Notes under the pieces: model-generated
Database searches by the model: none
What the model saw: the letters and a program-made list of their open reading frames with translations, nothing else
Told to the model about the DNA's origin: nothing
NCBI GenBank assembly: GCA_024449915.1
Contig: JAMZAV010000441.1
Span: 310,001 to 374,000 of the forward strand
Direction of reading: 5' to 3'
DNA from: Sweltsa coloradensis
Lineage: Eukaryota > Arthropoda > Insecta > Plecoptera > Chloroperlidae
Length of the DNA: 64,000 nucleotides
Shown: in pieces, positions 35,790-47,775 of the stretch
How the letters are laid out: the number at the start of each line of letters is the position of its first letter
Position numbering within the stretch: the stretch's first letter is position 1
Made by a program: the position numbers and the translations under genes

Positions 35790-36445
35790 CACTTTCAATA
35801 CGCCGTCAAACCCTGCCCTCCACCCAAAAGAACCGTGAAAAAAATAATTCAAAATCAAGTAGTTTTTACGCCTTTTTTAAATTTCCGGGATGCAAAAATT
35901 TCCTGGACGCTTTTCCGGAACGAAAAATGTTTGGCTAACCGGGCGTTCCATAGAGCCCAAGATGGAGCCGATCGGACAATAATTGCGCCTTTTGTAAAAA
36001 TCAGGGACATAACTTTTTTCGGGACGCTTTTGCAGTACGTCTAAATCTTCGCCTCGTCCGCGCGGATCCGCAGAGCCCGAGATGGACCATATCGACATAC
36101 TGTGCATTTCTCGAAAATCCGGGACAATAGTTTTTCCTGGACGCTTTACCGTTACGGTAGGTCAAATTATGCGCCTCGTCTGCCCGGTTCCGTAGAGTCC
36201 AAAATAGACCCGTTCGTACAGATATTGCGCCTTTTGTAAAAATCCGGGAAAATTTTTCCGGGAGCTTTTAAATCTTTGTTCTGCCCGCACGGTTCCGTAG
36301 AGCCCGAGATGGACCGGATCTGACGATTACTGCGCCTTTCGTCAAAATCCGGGACAAAAGTTTTTTCCGGGACACTTTTCCGGTACGTCAAAATATGCAC
36401 CACGTCCACCCGGTTCCGTAGAGCCCGAGATGAACCCGATCGGAC
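35790..36445. repeat. Tandem repeat, 104-122 bp unit, about five copies
   Basis: The core GTAGAGCCCGAGATGGACC recurs in variant form at about 35951, 36070, 36193, 36297 and 36419. Each is followed by ATTGCGCCTTTTGTAAAAAT- and CCGGGACGCTTTTCCGG-like blocks. Spacing is irregular and not a multiple of three, so the long frames across it are by-products. Confidence 0.75.
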
Positions 36446-38830
36446 TGTAGATGTGGTAGATATAAATAAAACAAAGTTTTACCCCAATATGACCGACCAC
36501 TATTTTGAGAAATTCCATAAAAGCTTTTGGCCATGTTCAAATGGAGGTGTTTGGGGCCGAAGCCTTGGACAGGGTGCTCTGACGTAATCGGAGGGAAAAA
36601 TATAAATTAAAAATTTTCAAAATGCCCCAAAAAGGGTGAAGGAATGCCCGGATCACTGTTTTGACTTGCAAAATTGCCCCTGTTAATAACCCCTGCTGCG
36701 CCGACCGATACGGTTCCATAGAGCCCAAGATGGACCCGATCGGTCGAAAATTGCCAGAGCTATTCAAAGAAACAATGTTTTTCGGATTTCCCAAAAAAGA
36801 AAAGAATTTGAAAATTGCCAGAGCTGTTCAAAAACAATGTTTTTTGGATTTCCCAAAACGATTTTAAAAGAAAAGAACAGTGTTTTTTTGGATTTTCCAA
36901 AATAGACCAACAATTTAAAAATAAAATAATTTAGTACAAGGGCCGTAAATCCCTCTGACGCTATTGGAATCGCCCCAAAAATGAAATGGCATGAAGATAT
37001 TGATCAAATGTATTTATTTCCATTTCTAAAATCTCCCCCCCCCTCCCCTTCCAATCAAACTGTCATTGCAGCGTCTAGTCAAAACAGTCCTCGAAAATCG
37101 GATGTCTTGGACGCGGCCCTGTGACGTAATTGGAAAGAGCAAAACCGAAAAAAGTTAATAAATTTCACTAAATATTCAAGGTTTATGTATTGAAAACTCT
37201 ACTTTACACCCCCTTTCCCCCCCCCCTCCATCATATACCCACATCATGGCCCATCACAATGGAAATGCTGGTATTAAACCTAGTTTCCGCAAAAAGCTGG
37301 AAGATGTTGATAAAATGTATTAATTCCCATTTCCAAAATCGCCCCCCCCCCCACAATTGCCCGAGTTGTTGAGAAAAGAAATGTTTTTTGGATTTCCCAA
37401 AATTGACGTTCGATTTTGCACGACGCTTTCGGACTCGCCTTGGCCTCCTGAACACTTGTTAAAAAACATTTTTTGATTTTGGTACCACTTGGTATTTTTC
37501 CGGGTTTTTCCGGGACGCCCAATTTTCCTGGACGCTTTTCCGGGACGCCAAAATGTCGGCGTCTGACGTCCGGTTCCGTAGTGTCCGAGATGGCGGAGAT
37601 CGGACAACAATTGCAAAAGTTATTAACAAAAGTAATGTTTTTTGGATTTCCCAAAAATGACCAACGATTTTCCGAAACACTTACGGACTCGCTTCGACCT
37701 CCGAAACATTGTGGAAAAAGAATTTTGCAAATCGGACAACTTTTGTACTTTTTCCGGGTTTTTCCGGGACGCCGAATTTTCCGGGACGCTTTTCCGGGAA
37801 CGAAAAAATTGGCCTCGTCAGTCCGGTTCCGTAGAGCCTAGGATGGCCCGGATCGGAGAAGAACTGCCCGAGTTATGACGAAAAGAAATGTTTTTTGGAT
37901 CCCCCAAAATGACCAACCACTTTTTTGAGAAATTCAAAGAAATTTTTTGCACACGTCTAAAATTTGACAGATCCTGACTATGTTTTTGGACCCGGCCCGC
38001 TGACGTGTTCGGTTCGGCGAAAAACTCAAAATGAAAAAATTTCAAATCCAAAATTCCCCTTTGGCACCCCAAAAAGGGTGACGGTAGCCCTGGGTCAAAA
38101 CACGTCAATTTCCCAGTGAAAAAATTATAATCGTAACGTTTTTAGCCGTCCTGCAGTCCCTGTCGTGTTTGTTATGTACTGAAAACTCGACTTAACCCCC
38201 CCCCCCTTCCCCTCCCCCCCCTTCATATCCCCTCATCATGGCCCATCACGACGGAAATACTGGTATTAAACATAATTTCTGCAAAAGGCTTGAAGATATT
38301 GATCAAATGTATTAATTTCCATTTCCAAAATCCCCCCCCCCCCCCCCCCCCCCTAAACTGTGTAATTGCGGCGTCTAGTCAAAACAGTCCTCGAAAATCG
38401 GATGCCTTGCACGCAGCCCTGTGACATAATTTGAAAGAGCAAAACCCAAAAAGTTCATAAATTTCACTAAATATTTAAGGTTTATGTATGGAAAAGTCGA
38501 CTTTACTCCCCCCCCCCCCCCCCACCCATTTCGTTCATAACCCCTCATCTTGGGCTTGGCCCATCACGACGGAAATACTGGTATTGAACATAATTTCGTC
38601 AAAAGGCTTGAAAATATTGATCAAATGTATTAAATCCAATTTCCAAAATCCCCCCTCGCCCCCCCCCCCCCCAAACTGTGTCATTGCGGCATTTAGTCAA
38701 AACAGTCCTCGAAATTCGGATGCCTTGGACGCGGCCCTGTGACGTAAAAACCAAAAAAGTTAATACATTTCACCAAATATTAAATGTTTAAGTATTGAAA
38801 ACTCGACTTTACATTCCCCCTCCCCCCCCC
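36446..38830. repeat. Satellite-like region with long C tracts
   Basis: A unit of about 320 bp containing ATGGCCCATCACGACGGAAA, AAGATATTGATCAAATGTAT, a C tract and AGTCAAAACAGTCCTCGAAA occurs near 36980-37160 (partial), 37170-37360, 38165-38480 and 38480-38790. Between them, 37380-38160 holds further copies of the TTCCGGGACGC and GTAGAGCC blocks seen to the left. C runs reach more than 20 bases near 38331-38353. Confidence 0.7.
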
Positions 38831-40255
38831 CCACAAAAATAGTCTGGGATTGCCCTCAACAGTGGTTCATGTCCTCGATTGCCCCTTTATCATAACCTGA
38901 CCCCTGTAGTGGTTCATTGATTTATATAAAATTAAATCATTTCAAAATTTAATTTTTATTAACATTTATTTTATTTTAACTACTCAAAATTGCCCCTTTA
39001 AAAACCCTTTGACCTGGTGAATGTCTAGCACGCATACGCTTTTGTAGATATTGTCATGTTTTAAGTACCTATGTGTGTCATTTTGGATTTTGAATGTCAT
39101 TATCTTCCACATGAACCTTGTTCAGGTGAATATTGTATTGAATTGATTGCTTGAATTGGGTAGTACCCATGGTACAACGATATCTCTGTGTGGCTAGGTA
39201 TGACACTGCGCATCTCCGCCGCGAGTGTGACGTCAGCTAGATCGCAGCGGCCGTGCATAAGACGCACTTGTTCATTGCTTCGCTATGCATGTCCAATCTA
39301 TTTGGTGGACCGCATCTGGGTTTTTCTGTTTACACACACATTGTTTATTAATACCACAGATAACAGAGTACACTGTGCTAGTGACAGCTTACTACATTTT
39401 TCCATTAGTAATAAGCTGGCATGGTTTTCATTAAACCGATATCTTTACTAGCATTCGTTCAACTTCAAAATTAATCAAAACAGATTCATGTGCCCCATCT
39501 CAATGGGATCTCTCAGAGCAGTGTGTATTCTTCCTTCTGGCTGCAAAGACTCAGACAGAAGTCTTTATGGAACAGTTCTGTGGTCCAGATATTATCTCGT
39601 TCGTGAAGAGTAAACAGTTCGCTCGATTTTGTGTCAAACATATCCATCCGAAGTAAATTTTGTTGTTAGTGGGTTTATGGACGTATGAACGATAAAATGT
39701 TGACTTTCCTCGAGTGTAACAACGCCAGTCAGTGTACGTAGACGTAATTGATATTAGGCCTACTTTTCGTTTTGCGTGTCCAAAATTAATGATAATTTTA
39801 ATAGATTTAAAAAAAAGTTATAAAAAGTAAAAGAAAATATATAAACCCTCGACGATTCCTTTACTTTACGTCGTTAAATAAGATTTTTTAGATTCAATCA
39901 AAAGTCCTTGGAACTACATTGACAGAGAAAATATCATAATATTTTTACTCACGCAAATGTGCATCTGAATCAGATAAAACAACAGACTCCACCTAAAGAA
40001 CATGCCGACGGAAACAAACATTCGTGAGTGCGGAAATGTTTTATTTAATTATTATATTGAAGTAGTAAGCGTATTTATTAGTAATGCTTTAACGGATGGC
40101 GATGATTACAATCAACTATCAAGGAGATTGCTCGAGATTTTATAAGGTTTCATTCCCGTGTCTTAATTACATTCCGTGGAGTAATGGGGGATAAAGTAAT
40201 ACGGCGTATGCTCAAAAATAAATATTGACCACCGAAAAAGAAAAATCAGGGTATA
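38831..40255. other. 1.4 kb with no recognised gene
   Basis: Short frames only. A GC-richer patch with TGACGTCAGC lies near 39230. No transposon ends found. Confidence 0.35.
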
Positions 40256-41765
40256 CGCTGGGATAGTTGTGCCAATTCATAAAGGGGGGGGCCAAGGGAG
40301 TACTGGGAAACTATAGACCCGTGTCCCTTACATCGGTAGGCTGTAAAATGATGGAAAGATTGCATGGTACTAGACTATTTGATGGACATTTTGGAGACGA
40401 AAGGCGTGTTGATAAATGAACAGCATGGATTCAGGAAAGGATTTTCGTGTGAGACTCAGCTGTTTGGTTTGACTAATGATTTGGCAAAAATTTTAGATAG
40501 AGGTGGGGAGGTAGATGCAATTTTTTATAGATTTTGAAAAAGCGTTTGACAAAGTGCCTCATGATAAATTAATTTAAAAAATTGATAGTTTGGTTTCAGA
40601 TAAATGGGTAGTTAATTGGATATCGTGCTTTTTGAGGGACAGGGTTCAAAAAGTCAAAGTTTGTAATGATGTATCGGAAAATTGTGAAGTAACGTCTGGA
40701 GTACCACAAGGGAGTGTGCTGGGCCCTTTATTATTTCTTATATATATATATATATATATATATCAATGACATAGGGGTAGGGTTGAAAGCAAAGTTTAGG
40801 TTATTTGCAGATGATTTTGTTCTCTATTTGGAAATTACAGAAGCGAGAGATTCTGAGATCTTACAAGGAGATTTAGAATTGTTAGGAGATTGGTCTAAAA
40901 TTAATAAGATGGGTATGAATGTCGAGAAATGCAAATTTGTTAGCTTTAGTAAGCGAAAGTTTAATGTAAGAAATCCAATGTATATGCTTTTGGGGGAGGT
41001 GTTAAAGAGGGAGAAAATCTATAAGTATTTAGGCGTGATTCTAGAGCAAGGTTTAAATTGGGAGATGCAAGTGCAGTCGGTTAAAGGGTGTACGAGTGTT
41101 AAATTTTGTAATGCGAATATTAAAAGGAGCTTCATTTGAAATCAAGGTACAAGCTTACAAAACCCTTGTGACACCAGCTTTAGAATATGCAGGTGCAATT
41201 TGGGATCCTTACCATGAATGTGAAATAATGGAATTGGAAAAGGTACAGAGAAAAGCTGCCAGAAAGGTTAAAGGATTCAAAAAGTGGTGGACAGAAGAAA
41301 CTGATATAAATGGTAAAAAGATTAGGAGATCTGAAAGTATGGGAAAGCTGACAAATGAATTAGGATGGGATGCCTTGGAATTGAGAAGAAATGAGACAGG
41401 CTCTGTAAATTGTATAAGGCGTCAAGGGATTTTCCAGGCCGGGGAGAAATCACTAGTTTTCTTCAAAGGGGGATTTATAAGGGTAGAGGGGATCATGATT
41501 GGAAATTTAAAATAGATATTATTAAGACAGATATGGAAAATTTTCGTTTATTAATAGAACAGTATCTGAATGGAATTCGTTACCTGAGAGCACTGTAAAG
41601 AAAGATGGGCTAATTCATTTTGAAGGTTCTTTGGAAAATTTGTAAATTTGTAAATATTATGAAATTTTATATTTTAGTATTTAAATGTTAATATTGTACC
41701 TTGCCACCATACAAAAGTTTGTATAACTGTAAGCTTATAAATAAATGTAAAAATGTAAATTCAGA
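40256..41765 (+). pseudogene. CR1/Jockey-like LINE reverse transcriptase and 3' end
   Basis: This encodes most of a LINE RT and its C-terminal region. Motifs in order are NYRPVSLTSVGCKMMERL (40306-40360), INEQHGFRKGF (40412), GVPQGSVLGPL (40699-40730), INDI right after a TA microsatellite, LFADDFVLYLEI (about 40801-40836), YKYLGVILEQGLNWE (about 41021-41065), ALEYAGAIWDPY (about 41180-41215) and a basic C-terminus. Frameshifts occur near 40370, 40520, 41100 and 41385-41400. A 3' UTR with AAATTTGTAAATTTGTAAAT follows to about 41765. The endonuclease is missing, so the copy is 5'-truncated and inactive. Confidence 0.8.
40738..40763. repeat. (TA)n microsatellite inside the LINE RT
   Basis: TA repeated about 13 times, translating as a Tyr-Ile string between the GSVLGPL box and INDI. 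The reading frame is kept across it. Confidence 0.85.
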
Positions 41766-41853
41766 AACAGTGGTATACATCTTGTTCTTTCAACATGTAA
41801 AATCGGTTATGAGAAATGTCAGGGCGGCAATGCCACCCCTAGGAAATTGTGCC

Positions 41854-41875
41854 GCCGTAAGCGGCCGCTTACGGC
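41854..41875. other. 22-bp perfect GC-rich palindrome
   Basis: GCCGTAAGCGG is followed immediately by its exact complement. It lies in a locally GC-rich patch (41820-41950) that also has TGACGTCA at about 41937. Confidence 0.7.
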
Positions 41876-42879
41876 ACGGCAGGAGCTTGAGCGTGGCCTT
41901 CCTCGGCTGGAGCCAGCCTAGCAGGTAGCCCTGCAGTGACGTCACCATAGGCGCTGTGCAGGGCTTTAGTAAAAGCGTGATTATTTGAGTTCCACAAGTC
42001 TCAGTGACCTGGATTTTGTTGTATTGTTCTTGAATTGAATCAAGGCACCTTCTGAGGAGCTTGTTATGCAAACCGAGACAATTTCTTTAATGAGGCTATT
42101 GTAAAGCTGTATTTTTTTTCTATTTAAAATAGTAGCCAGCAGGCTACAATGCTAGGGGTGGGATAATCAGTTGATTACCTAATCGATTAATCGGCGATAT
42201 TAACCGCGGTTAGCCGATTAACATCCCTAATTGAAAAGGGGGCGGAGATAAAGAAATTTGGGGTGTTACCGGTACAGTTGAGAACGTTGTGCTTAACAGT
42301 TGGCCCGCTGCCAACCGTGGCGTCCCCGTTCCACTTCTTAGATAATGCAGCTGAGGGAGCCACGCTCTAACCGGTAACATGACCTTAAAAAATACTAACA
42401 TCAACGTGGCCTAGTTTATTTCTCCATCAACAGCATGGCGCGAAATGGTTGTGTTAAACTCACGACTGGATTAAATAAAGATCTTGGCTGGGACAGAAGC
42501 CTCTAATCCTGTCTTGAGTATGTCAATAAAATTTGGCTACAGTATCATAGATAACCACAGTGGTAATTTCTAGCTGGAATAACGTCTTGGTGATAAATGT
42601 GAATCAGAGGTTGTAGTTATATCCACTGGCATTGTCACATGACCTTGATAATAACACAGCAGTTGACAGTGATACCACTCATACTCGCCCGGCGCTCGTG
42701 ACATCCCATATCGTCACCGACCACCCCCCCCCAAGCTGGCGAGTAGCTAGACAGAACGGTCTTCCTTATCTTTGTGTTCTTACTTCTTGCGAAATAAAAC
42801 TATATTTCTCATCAGTAGACCTGCCATTAAAGTAGCTCCATCATAACTGACCTTATTTCAGATCTGCCCACAATTCACA

Positions 42880-44290
42880 TATGTTATTCCTGAAAGTGTG
42901 CTTTTTAATAATTGCCATGGGAGAAAGTATGTTTCCGAATTAAATTTTGAGGAATCATCATTTTGATGAGATGGAATTTCCTATCTTCTAACATGGTAGG
43001 TGAGCAAAAAACCACACTTTCGTTCACTAAATGTGTCGTAGAACATCCAAAATATTCAACACATTATTAAAAAACGGCTTAAAATTTTCGTTATTCCATC
43101 CTCTAAACAACAAGCTTTAGAAACAATCACCTTCCCGAATTAATTCTCGCGATATCGTAGTTCAAAGTTACTGCATACTTTAAAAGAAGTCGAAGTGCCT
43201 GAAAGACTTGGCAACGCTGCGTGACGTCATACACTGTGACGTAGCGCCTAGGCTGGGAGGTAGGCCTACAGCAGTTGCCACCGCGAGAGATGACACGGGA
43301 GGACAATGCTCACGGAGCAATCCGAGAACATCATTGACCGGCAAATACATTAATACCTATACGTTGTCTTTTATATATTGTCAATATTATGAGAAAAAGA
43401 TGCAAATTAGATAGTTAAATTTTAGGCCATAGATTTATGGGGAAGAATTCCTTGTTTAATAATTTCCATGATAAGTAAAAAAACACACCGTCACGTAATA
43501 GTGAAACATCAAAGATATCAACACAAAAAAAAAAAGTTTTCCATCCTTGAACCGCGACCTTTGGGGAAACATACCTCTAACATTCCACGGAGATACAGTG
43601 TTCAAATGTACGCATACTTTAAAGAAGCGAAGCCTGAAAGATTGCAACGCTGCGTGACGTCATAACTGTGAGTTAGAGGCTAGTGTGGTAGTGTAGGCTT
43701 ATCGTGCATTGCCACCCGAGAGATGACATGGCGAGGTTCAATGCTCACGGAGCACACCTACCATTACATACATCAATTGGAACTCGGCATGAAAACATAG
43801 ATACCGGATACGCTCTCGGTCCGGTTGGAACGTTTAAATATTTTGCTTATCAATTTTACGAAAAAATGCCGCAAATTGATGATAGGTGGGGGATTGACTT
43901 TCGACTATACATATAGGCCCTAGCCCAAACGTTGAGGAAGAATGCTTGTGGTATGAATGAATTTCCAATGAACAAGATTATAAAATCATCACCGTTTACA
44001 GTCATAATAGTGAATAGTATAAACGATAGATAGTAAAAAAGTATAAAAATGTTTTCAACGAAGACTTGACCGCGAACTTTATTGGAAAGCGAGTACTTAA
44101 CCATTGGGCCACGGCGCATCACATTGTGCGCAACATCTGATCCAGAGCGATAGCTTGGCCCTAAGAATTTGCAACGCCGGTGTGTAGTAGTAGAGTCATA
44201 GTAGTAGTATACGTAGTCGTGTAGCTAGTAGGTTCTTTATTCTGTGTTACAAATAGTACGGTTACAACAAAATGGCGAGGTTCAATCGTA
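42880..44290. repeat. Diverged tandem units (about 440-520 bp) in hAT-5
   Basis: Blocks around GCAACGCTGCGTGACGTCAT near 43211 and 43640, and a degraded equivalent near 44170, are preceded by similar AATTTCC and GAAGAAT segments. Minus-strand tRNA-like remnants occur in at least two units: near 43540-43590 (GCGGTTCAAGGAT) and near 44055-44115 (TGGCCCAATGGTTAAG). Identity is low, so copy number is approximate. Confidence 0.5.
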
Positions 44291-45734
44291 TGGATGGTTC
44301 TTCACCACCGTTTTACCAATATCCTATAAATACAAACAAATAATATATAAAGTAAACAATACAAATAATATAAATATAGAAATGGAAGATTAATTAAACA
44401 CAATAGATACCTATTTAGTTAAGTAGATATTGTACACGATTCATTGAAATGACTGTGGGTTTGTGCAGTTATTCTGCCAAAAGGAAATGGTATATACAAT
44501 CAGAACAGTGTGTGACAATAGACTACCGGTATAATATGAAGATGTATTTACATGAAAAACTCATCTAGATTATAATAAGGGGTTTCTATGAGAAACTGCT
44601 TTATTCGTTTCTTTCGAAGGTTAGGTCTTAATATATCAAGGTTTATTATTTTAGTCGCAAGCAGCAAGCCAAGACTCAAAACGAGCATAAAAGTTTTGTG
44701 ATGGCAATTAGGAGACTTTTAATACTTTTAAAGCCTACTGCCAATATTTCTTGAATGAAATTGACGTCTGTACATAGCATGTGTACGCAATTACTGTTTA
44801 CTTTGGTATGAAACACTTTTGAGGTGGCAGTTCTCTCGACGCATCCACTAGGTCTCCGGAAGCGATATCTGTACTGGGCGCGACGTATGCGTACTTTTCA
44901 CAGCTAGGATTTCGGATGCGCTCTTATCGATTATATCCTAGAACTAGCGCGGCGTACTACAACTAGGTGGAAAGTTCGACTAACCTAACGAAAGTACACA
45001 GAGAACTTTGGAGAAAATAGGCTGCGTACGTCGCGACCGGTACAAATAGCGCTTTACTAAATGGGAAGTTAGCCCGTGCCATGTTGCCAAGCCCGGCCAA
45101 GCCAAATACCAGGTTGACCAAACTCTCGAGAAGAAATATCCAACTATTACATATCGTATATTTATTGTTTGTAATTACATGGAAGCCAATCATATTGTAT
45201 GTTTAATGTTTAACGAACACAGCATTATTTCGTCCATAGGCCCATTAGCCTAATTTAGTGATTAACGTGTTACTTTGATGAAACGTTTCGATTTCCGAGG
45301 TTGGCAAATACTTACTAGTCAGTTTGCAACTGTACCAATAAGAGATGAAAATAAATATGTTTTCCTAAAATGTAACAATTAAAAATAAATTAATACTTAC
45401 AGAAGTAAAATTAATTACAGTTGTAAAATTATCTGATATAAAAATACCATGTAGGCCCTATTTTATCAGTTGTAGCTGAATAATGATATTATACTCTTGA
45501 GTCCGTTGGTACACTCGCTCGAGCCACTTTAACGTCATCAATAACATCCTCCGGAACCTATCTCGAATTCATTCCATTCCAGTCAAGCTCAAGATCAGTT
45601 GCTCGCTCCCTCTCTTTCTCCCCCGCGCTCTTCCTCACGGTGTCACGTGACTCACGACGTTGAGTGGGTGACTACGATTATCCTTGCGTCATCCAAATGC
45701 ACGTGCAACCCTACCGAGATCCACTTGAGTACGG

Positions 45735-45765
45735 TACTACGTACTACTACTACTACTACCACGAG
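45735..45765. repeat. (TAC)n microsatellite
   Basis: Imperfect TACTACTACTACTAC run. Confidence 0.7.
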
Positions 45766-45812
45766 TACTACACTACATTTGAAAAACATTGTTTCTTTCA
45801 CTTTATGTGTTG

Positions 45813-46582
45813 TTGGATGAGCGTAGCGAGCGAAGCGAAGATTCCATTCTACTACACTGGAGAAAAAAATCCGGAATGTTTTTTTTCTTTTCTTTTTTTT
45901 TTTTTTTGTATTTTTGTCTGTTTGTCCACACGATTCCGGCTAAACCGATACTCCGATTACGATGAAATTTTATGGAGGCATTCGAAATCTCTGAACTTAA
46001 AACTGCCACGTTTTTGAGCGCAATCAAAAAATTTTTTCTCATGAAAATCGCAATTTTACGATTTTTTTTTATTTTTAAAAAATTTCTTCGACTTATAACA
46101 CCTACATGCTTTATCCGATTTTAATGATTTTTACACACAACCTTTATTTTATGAATTAAGATATTCTTGTGAAATTTGAGCGCAATTGAAAAAATATTTA
46201 TCATAAAAATCGAAATTTTACGGGTTTTTTCTTTTTTTAAATAATTCTTTGACTTATAACACCTACATGCTTTATCCGATTGAAATGATTTTTTCGCAGA
46301 ACCTTAATTTTATGAATTAATATATTACTGTTAAATTTGAGCGCAATCGAGAAATTATTTCTTATAAAAATTTCAATTTTACGATTTTTTTAAAACAATT
46401 ACGATTAATAAAAAAAAAATAAAAAAATAAAGTTAATTTTTTATTTTATTTAATTTAATTTAAAAAATTTCAATTTAATAATGATTTTACCACAGAACAA
46501 CAGAAAATTCGCATAACACATGGCAGCTCATGCACCAATTACGCTCATCCAACAACGCGGCGGGACTTAAGCGTTTTCCTAG
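45813..46582 (+). mobile_element. Helitron-like element, copy B
   Basis: Starts TTGGATGAGCGTAGCGAGCG. The end carries CGCTCATCCAACAACGCGG, the AACGC/GCGTT stem and TTTTCCTAG before T. It is similar to copy A along its whole length, including the internal units with CACCTACATGCTTTATCCGA. 770 bp, non-coding. Confidence 0.8.
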
Positions 46583-46602
46583 TTTAGTAAACAAACAAAA
46601 GA

Positions 46603-46679
46603 CCGTGAGCTTAACAATGGCCCATGTTTACGTTGTTTACATTGTGTGGCACATTGTTTACACGGGCCATTGCTCACGG
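46603..46679. other. Imperfect hairpin inside hAT-5
   Basis: ACCGTGAGC and CAATGGCCC on the left pair with GGGCCATTG and CTCACGGT on the right, with a short AT-rich loop rich in GTTTAC. Purpose unknown. Confidence 0.5.
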
Positions 46680-46771
46680 TAACAGGCGCAGACAAATCAC
46701 AAACTGGTTTTTCAGCCTTGGACGGGCGGTTAATCGGTTAACTGGTTAAGAATCCCAGCTCTATACAATGC

Positions 46772-47009
46772 AAGAGGAAATGATTGAAAGAGTTACTGGT
46801 AACACTTTGTATCATGTATAATATAAATTATAATAGCCTACAATTACCAGAAGTAAGCTCACGATAGTTGTAACTCACCAGTTTTGTGTGTGTTGGTGTA
46901 ACATACCATAGCAGTATCACCCATGCAAATGTTTCTTGAGAAGCCCACCATGCTCAATTGACCTTGGTGTACCAGCATAAGTACTTCTATGTTTAACACA
47001 AACCGAGCA
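46772..47009 (-). other. Probable 3' UTR region of the zinc-finger gene
   Basis: This lies downstream of the stop codon of the terminal exon. No clear poly-A signal could be fixed, and hAT-5 begins immediately beyond it. Confidence 0.3.
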
Positions 47010-47775
47010 TTACCGGTAATCTTCTACGACTTTATCAATGTATGTCAAGTTATTAAGGTCAAAGCTGGAAGTGAATACGATACCGGCCTGCGTCTGTAGC
47101 CCTGCAAAAGATGATTGGAGGTTGTTCTGAGTCATAGCCGAGACCGGAACTTGTAGGGGGAACTGAACGATGGGCATAGTGTTGTCTTGCTCCGCTAGTT
47201 GGATGAACTGCGTGGCAAGGTTATCGTGTGAGACCGCGTAGACGGGGTTGGGGTTCTGTGGCTGCTGATCCAAGTGCAAAAAAACACTCCGGGTGTCTGC
47301 GTTGTGCTCAGACTCGGGGTTCGACACTTGCACAAGGATGGGTGAGCCCTCGTTGATCTTGTTCTGGCCTTGCACCGGGTTCAGTACGATGATGCGCGAA
47401 GAGTTCTCGTCGTTGGGCAGCGACTGGTTGGGTAGAAGCATCGGTTCCATGAGAACAATCCTTTGCGGCACTCCGTTGTTGGTCTCGCACTCCATCGTTT
47501 GGTTCACTGGGAAATAAACCTCGCCTTGGTTATGCTCGGTTTCGTCGCACCGGGCTTCCAACGTTTTCGATAGTTTTTGTGTTCTTTCGGAGGGTTTTGG
47601 GAAAGGTGTGTTGCTCTTTAGGCCTACATCTTCCTTAATTTTAGAAGTACTTGTGATTGGTTTTGATGGTTTCTTTTTAGCTTGTTTGATATTTGGTGGA
47701 ATAGTACCCGTCTTCGTTTTATCCGACAGTTGTGTTGAGTCTATGTTGGCGTCTATTGAGGCAGAATGTTGCTTT
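47010..47775 (-). CDS. C2H2 zinc-finger gene, terminal coding exon
   Basis: Minus-strand exon of 766 nt, open throughout, with TAA stop at 47010-47012. The acceptor is a T-rich tract ending TGCAG (AG at 47776-47777). The exon starts with one base that completes a Lys codon, then KQHSASIDANIDS. Joined to the exon at 60665-60821, this supplies the last zinc ligand His of the second finger. The rest (about 250 residues) has no folded domain: a Lys/Ser/Pro-rich stretch (AKKKPSKPITSTSKIKED) followed by a Gln/Asn-rich part with QRIVLMEPMLLP, IIVLNPVQGQN and FIQLAEQDN. That composition resembles transcription activation regions. The protein is probably a nuclear DNA-binding regulator, but no orthologue was named. 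It is undamaged, unlike every neighbouring frame. Confidence 0.85.

Larger units (their letters stand above)
42153..46763. mobile_element. hAT-5, 4.6 kb hAT-like element
   Basis: Ends TAGGGGTGGGATAATC and AATCCCAGCTCTA are partly complementary and flanked by a perfect 8-bp duplication TACAATGC (42145-42152, 46764-46771). AATCGATTAATCGG and GGTTAATCGGTTAACTGG lie just inside the two ends. It carries a diverged tandem array (42880-44290) and a Helitron-like insertion (45813-46582). No transposase recognised; the element may include further unrecognised insertions. Confidence 0.75.

Noticed and set aside
35766..36409. Several frames with repeated Gly-Ser-Thr-Glu-Pro and Pro-Asp-Phe motifs
   Set aside because: They follow from the 104-122 bp tandem repeat, whose spacing is not a multiple of three, so frames shift between units.
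37280..37841. Overlapping frames of 73-124 codons on both strands
   Set aside because: They run through C tracts and TTCCGGGACGC satellite units; composition is repeat-driven and no start or domain is supported.
43208..44122. Short frames in hAT-5 as a transposase
   Set aside because: They lie in diverged tandem units and show no hAT, BED or catalytic motifs.
47293..47517. 74-codon plus-strand frame
   Set aside because: Antisense shadow of the zinc-finger terminal exon.
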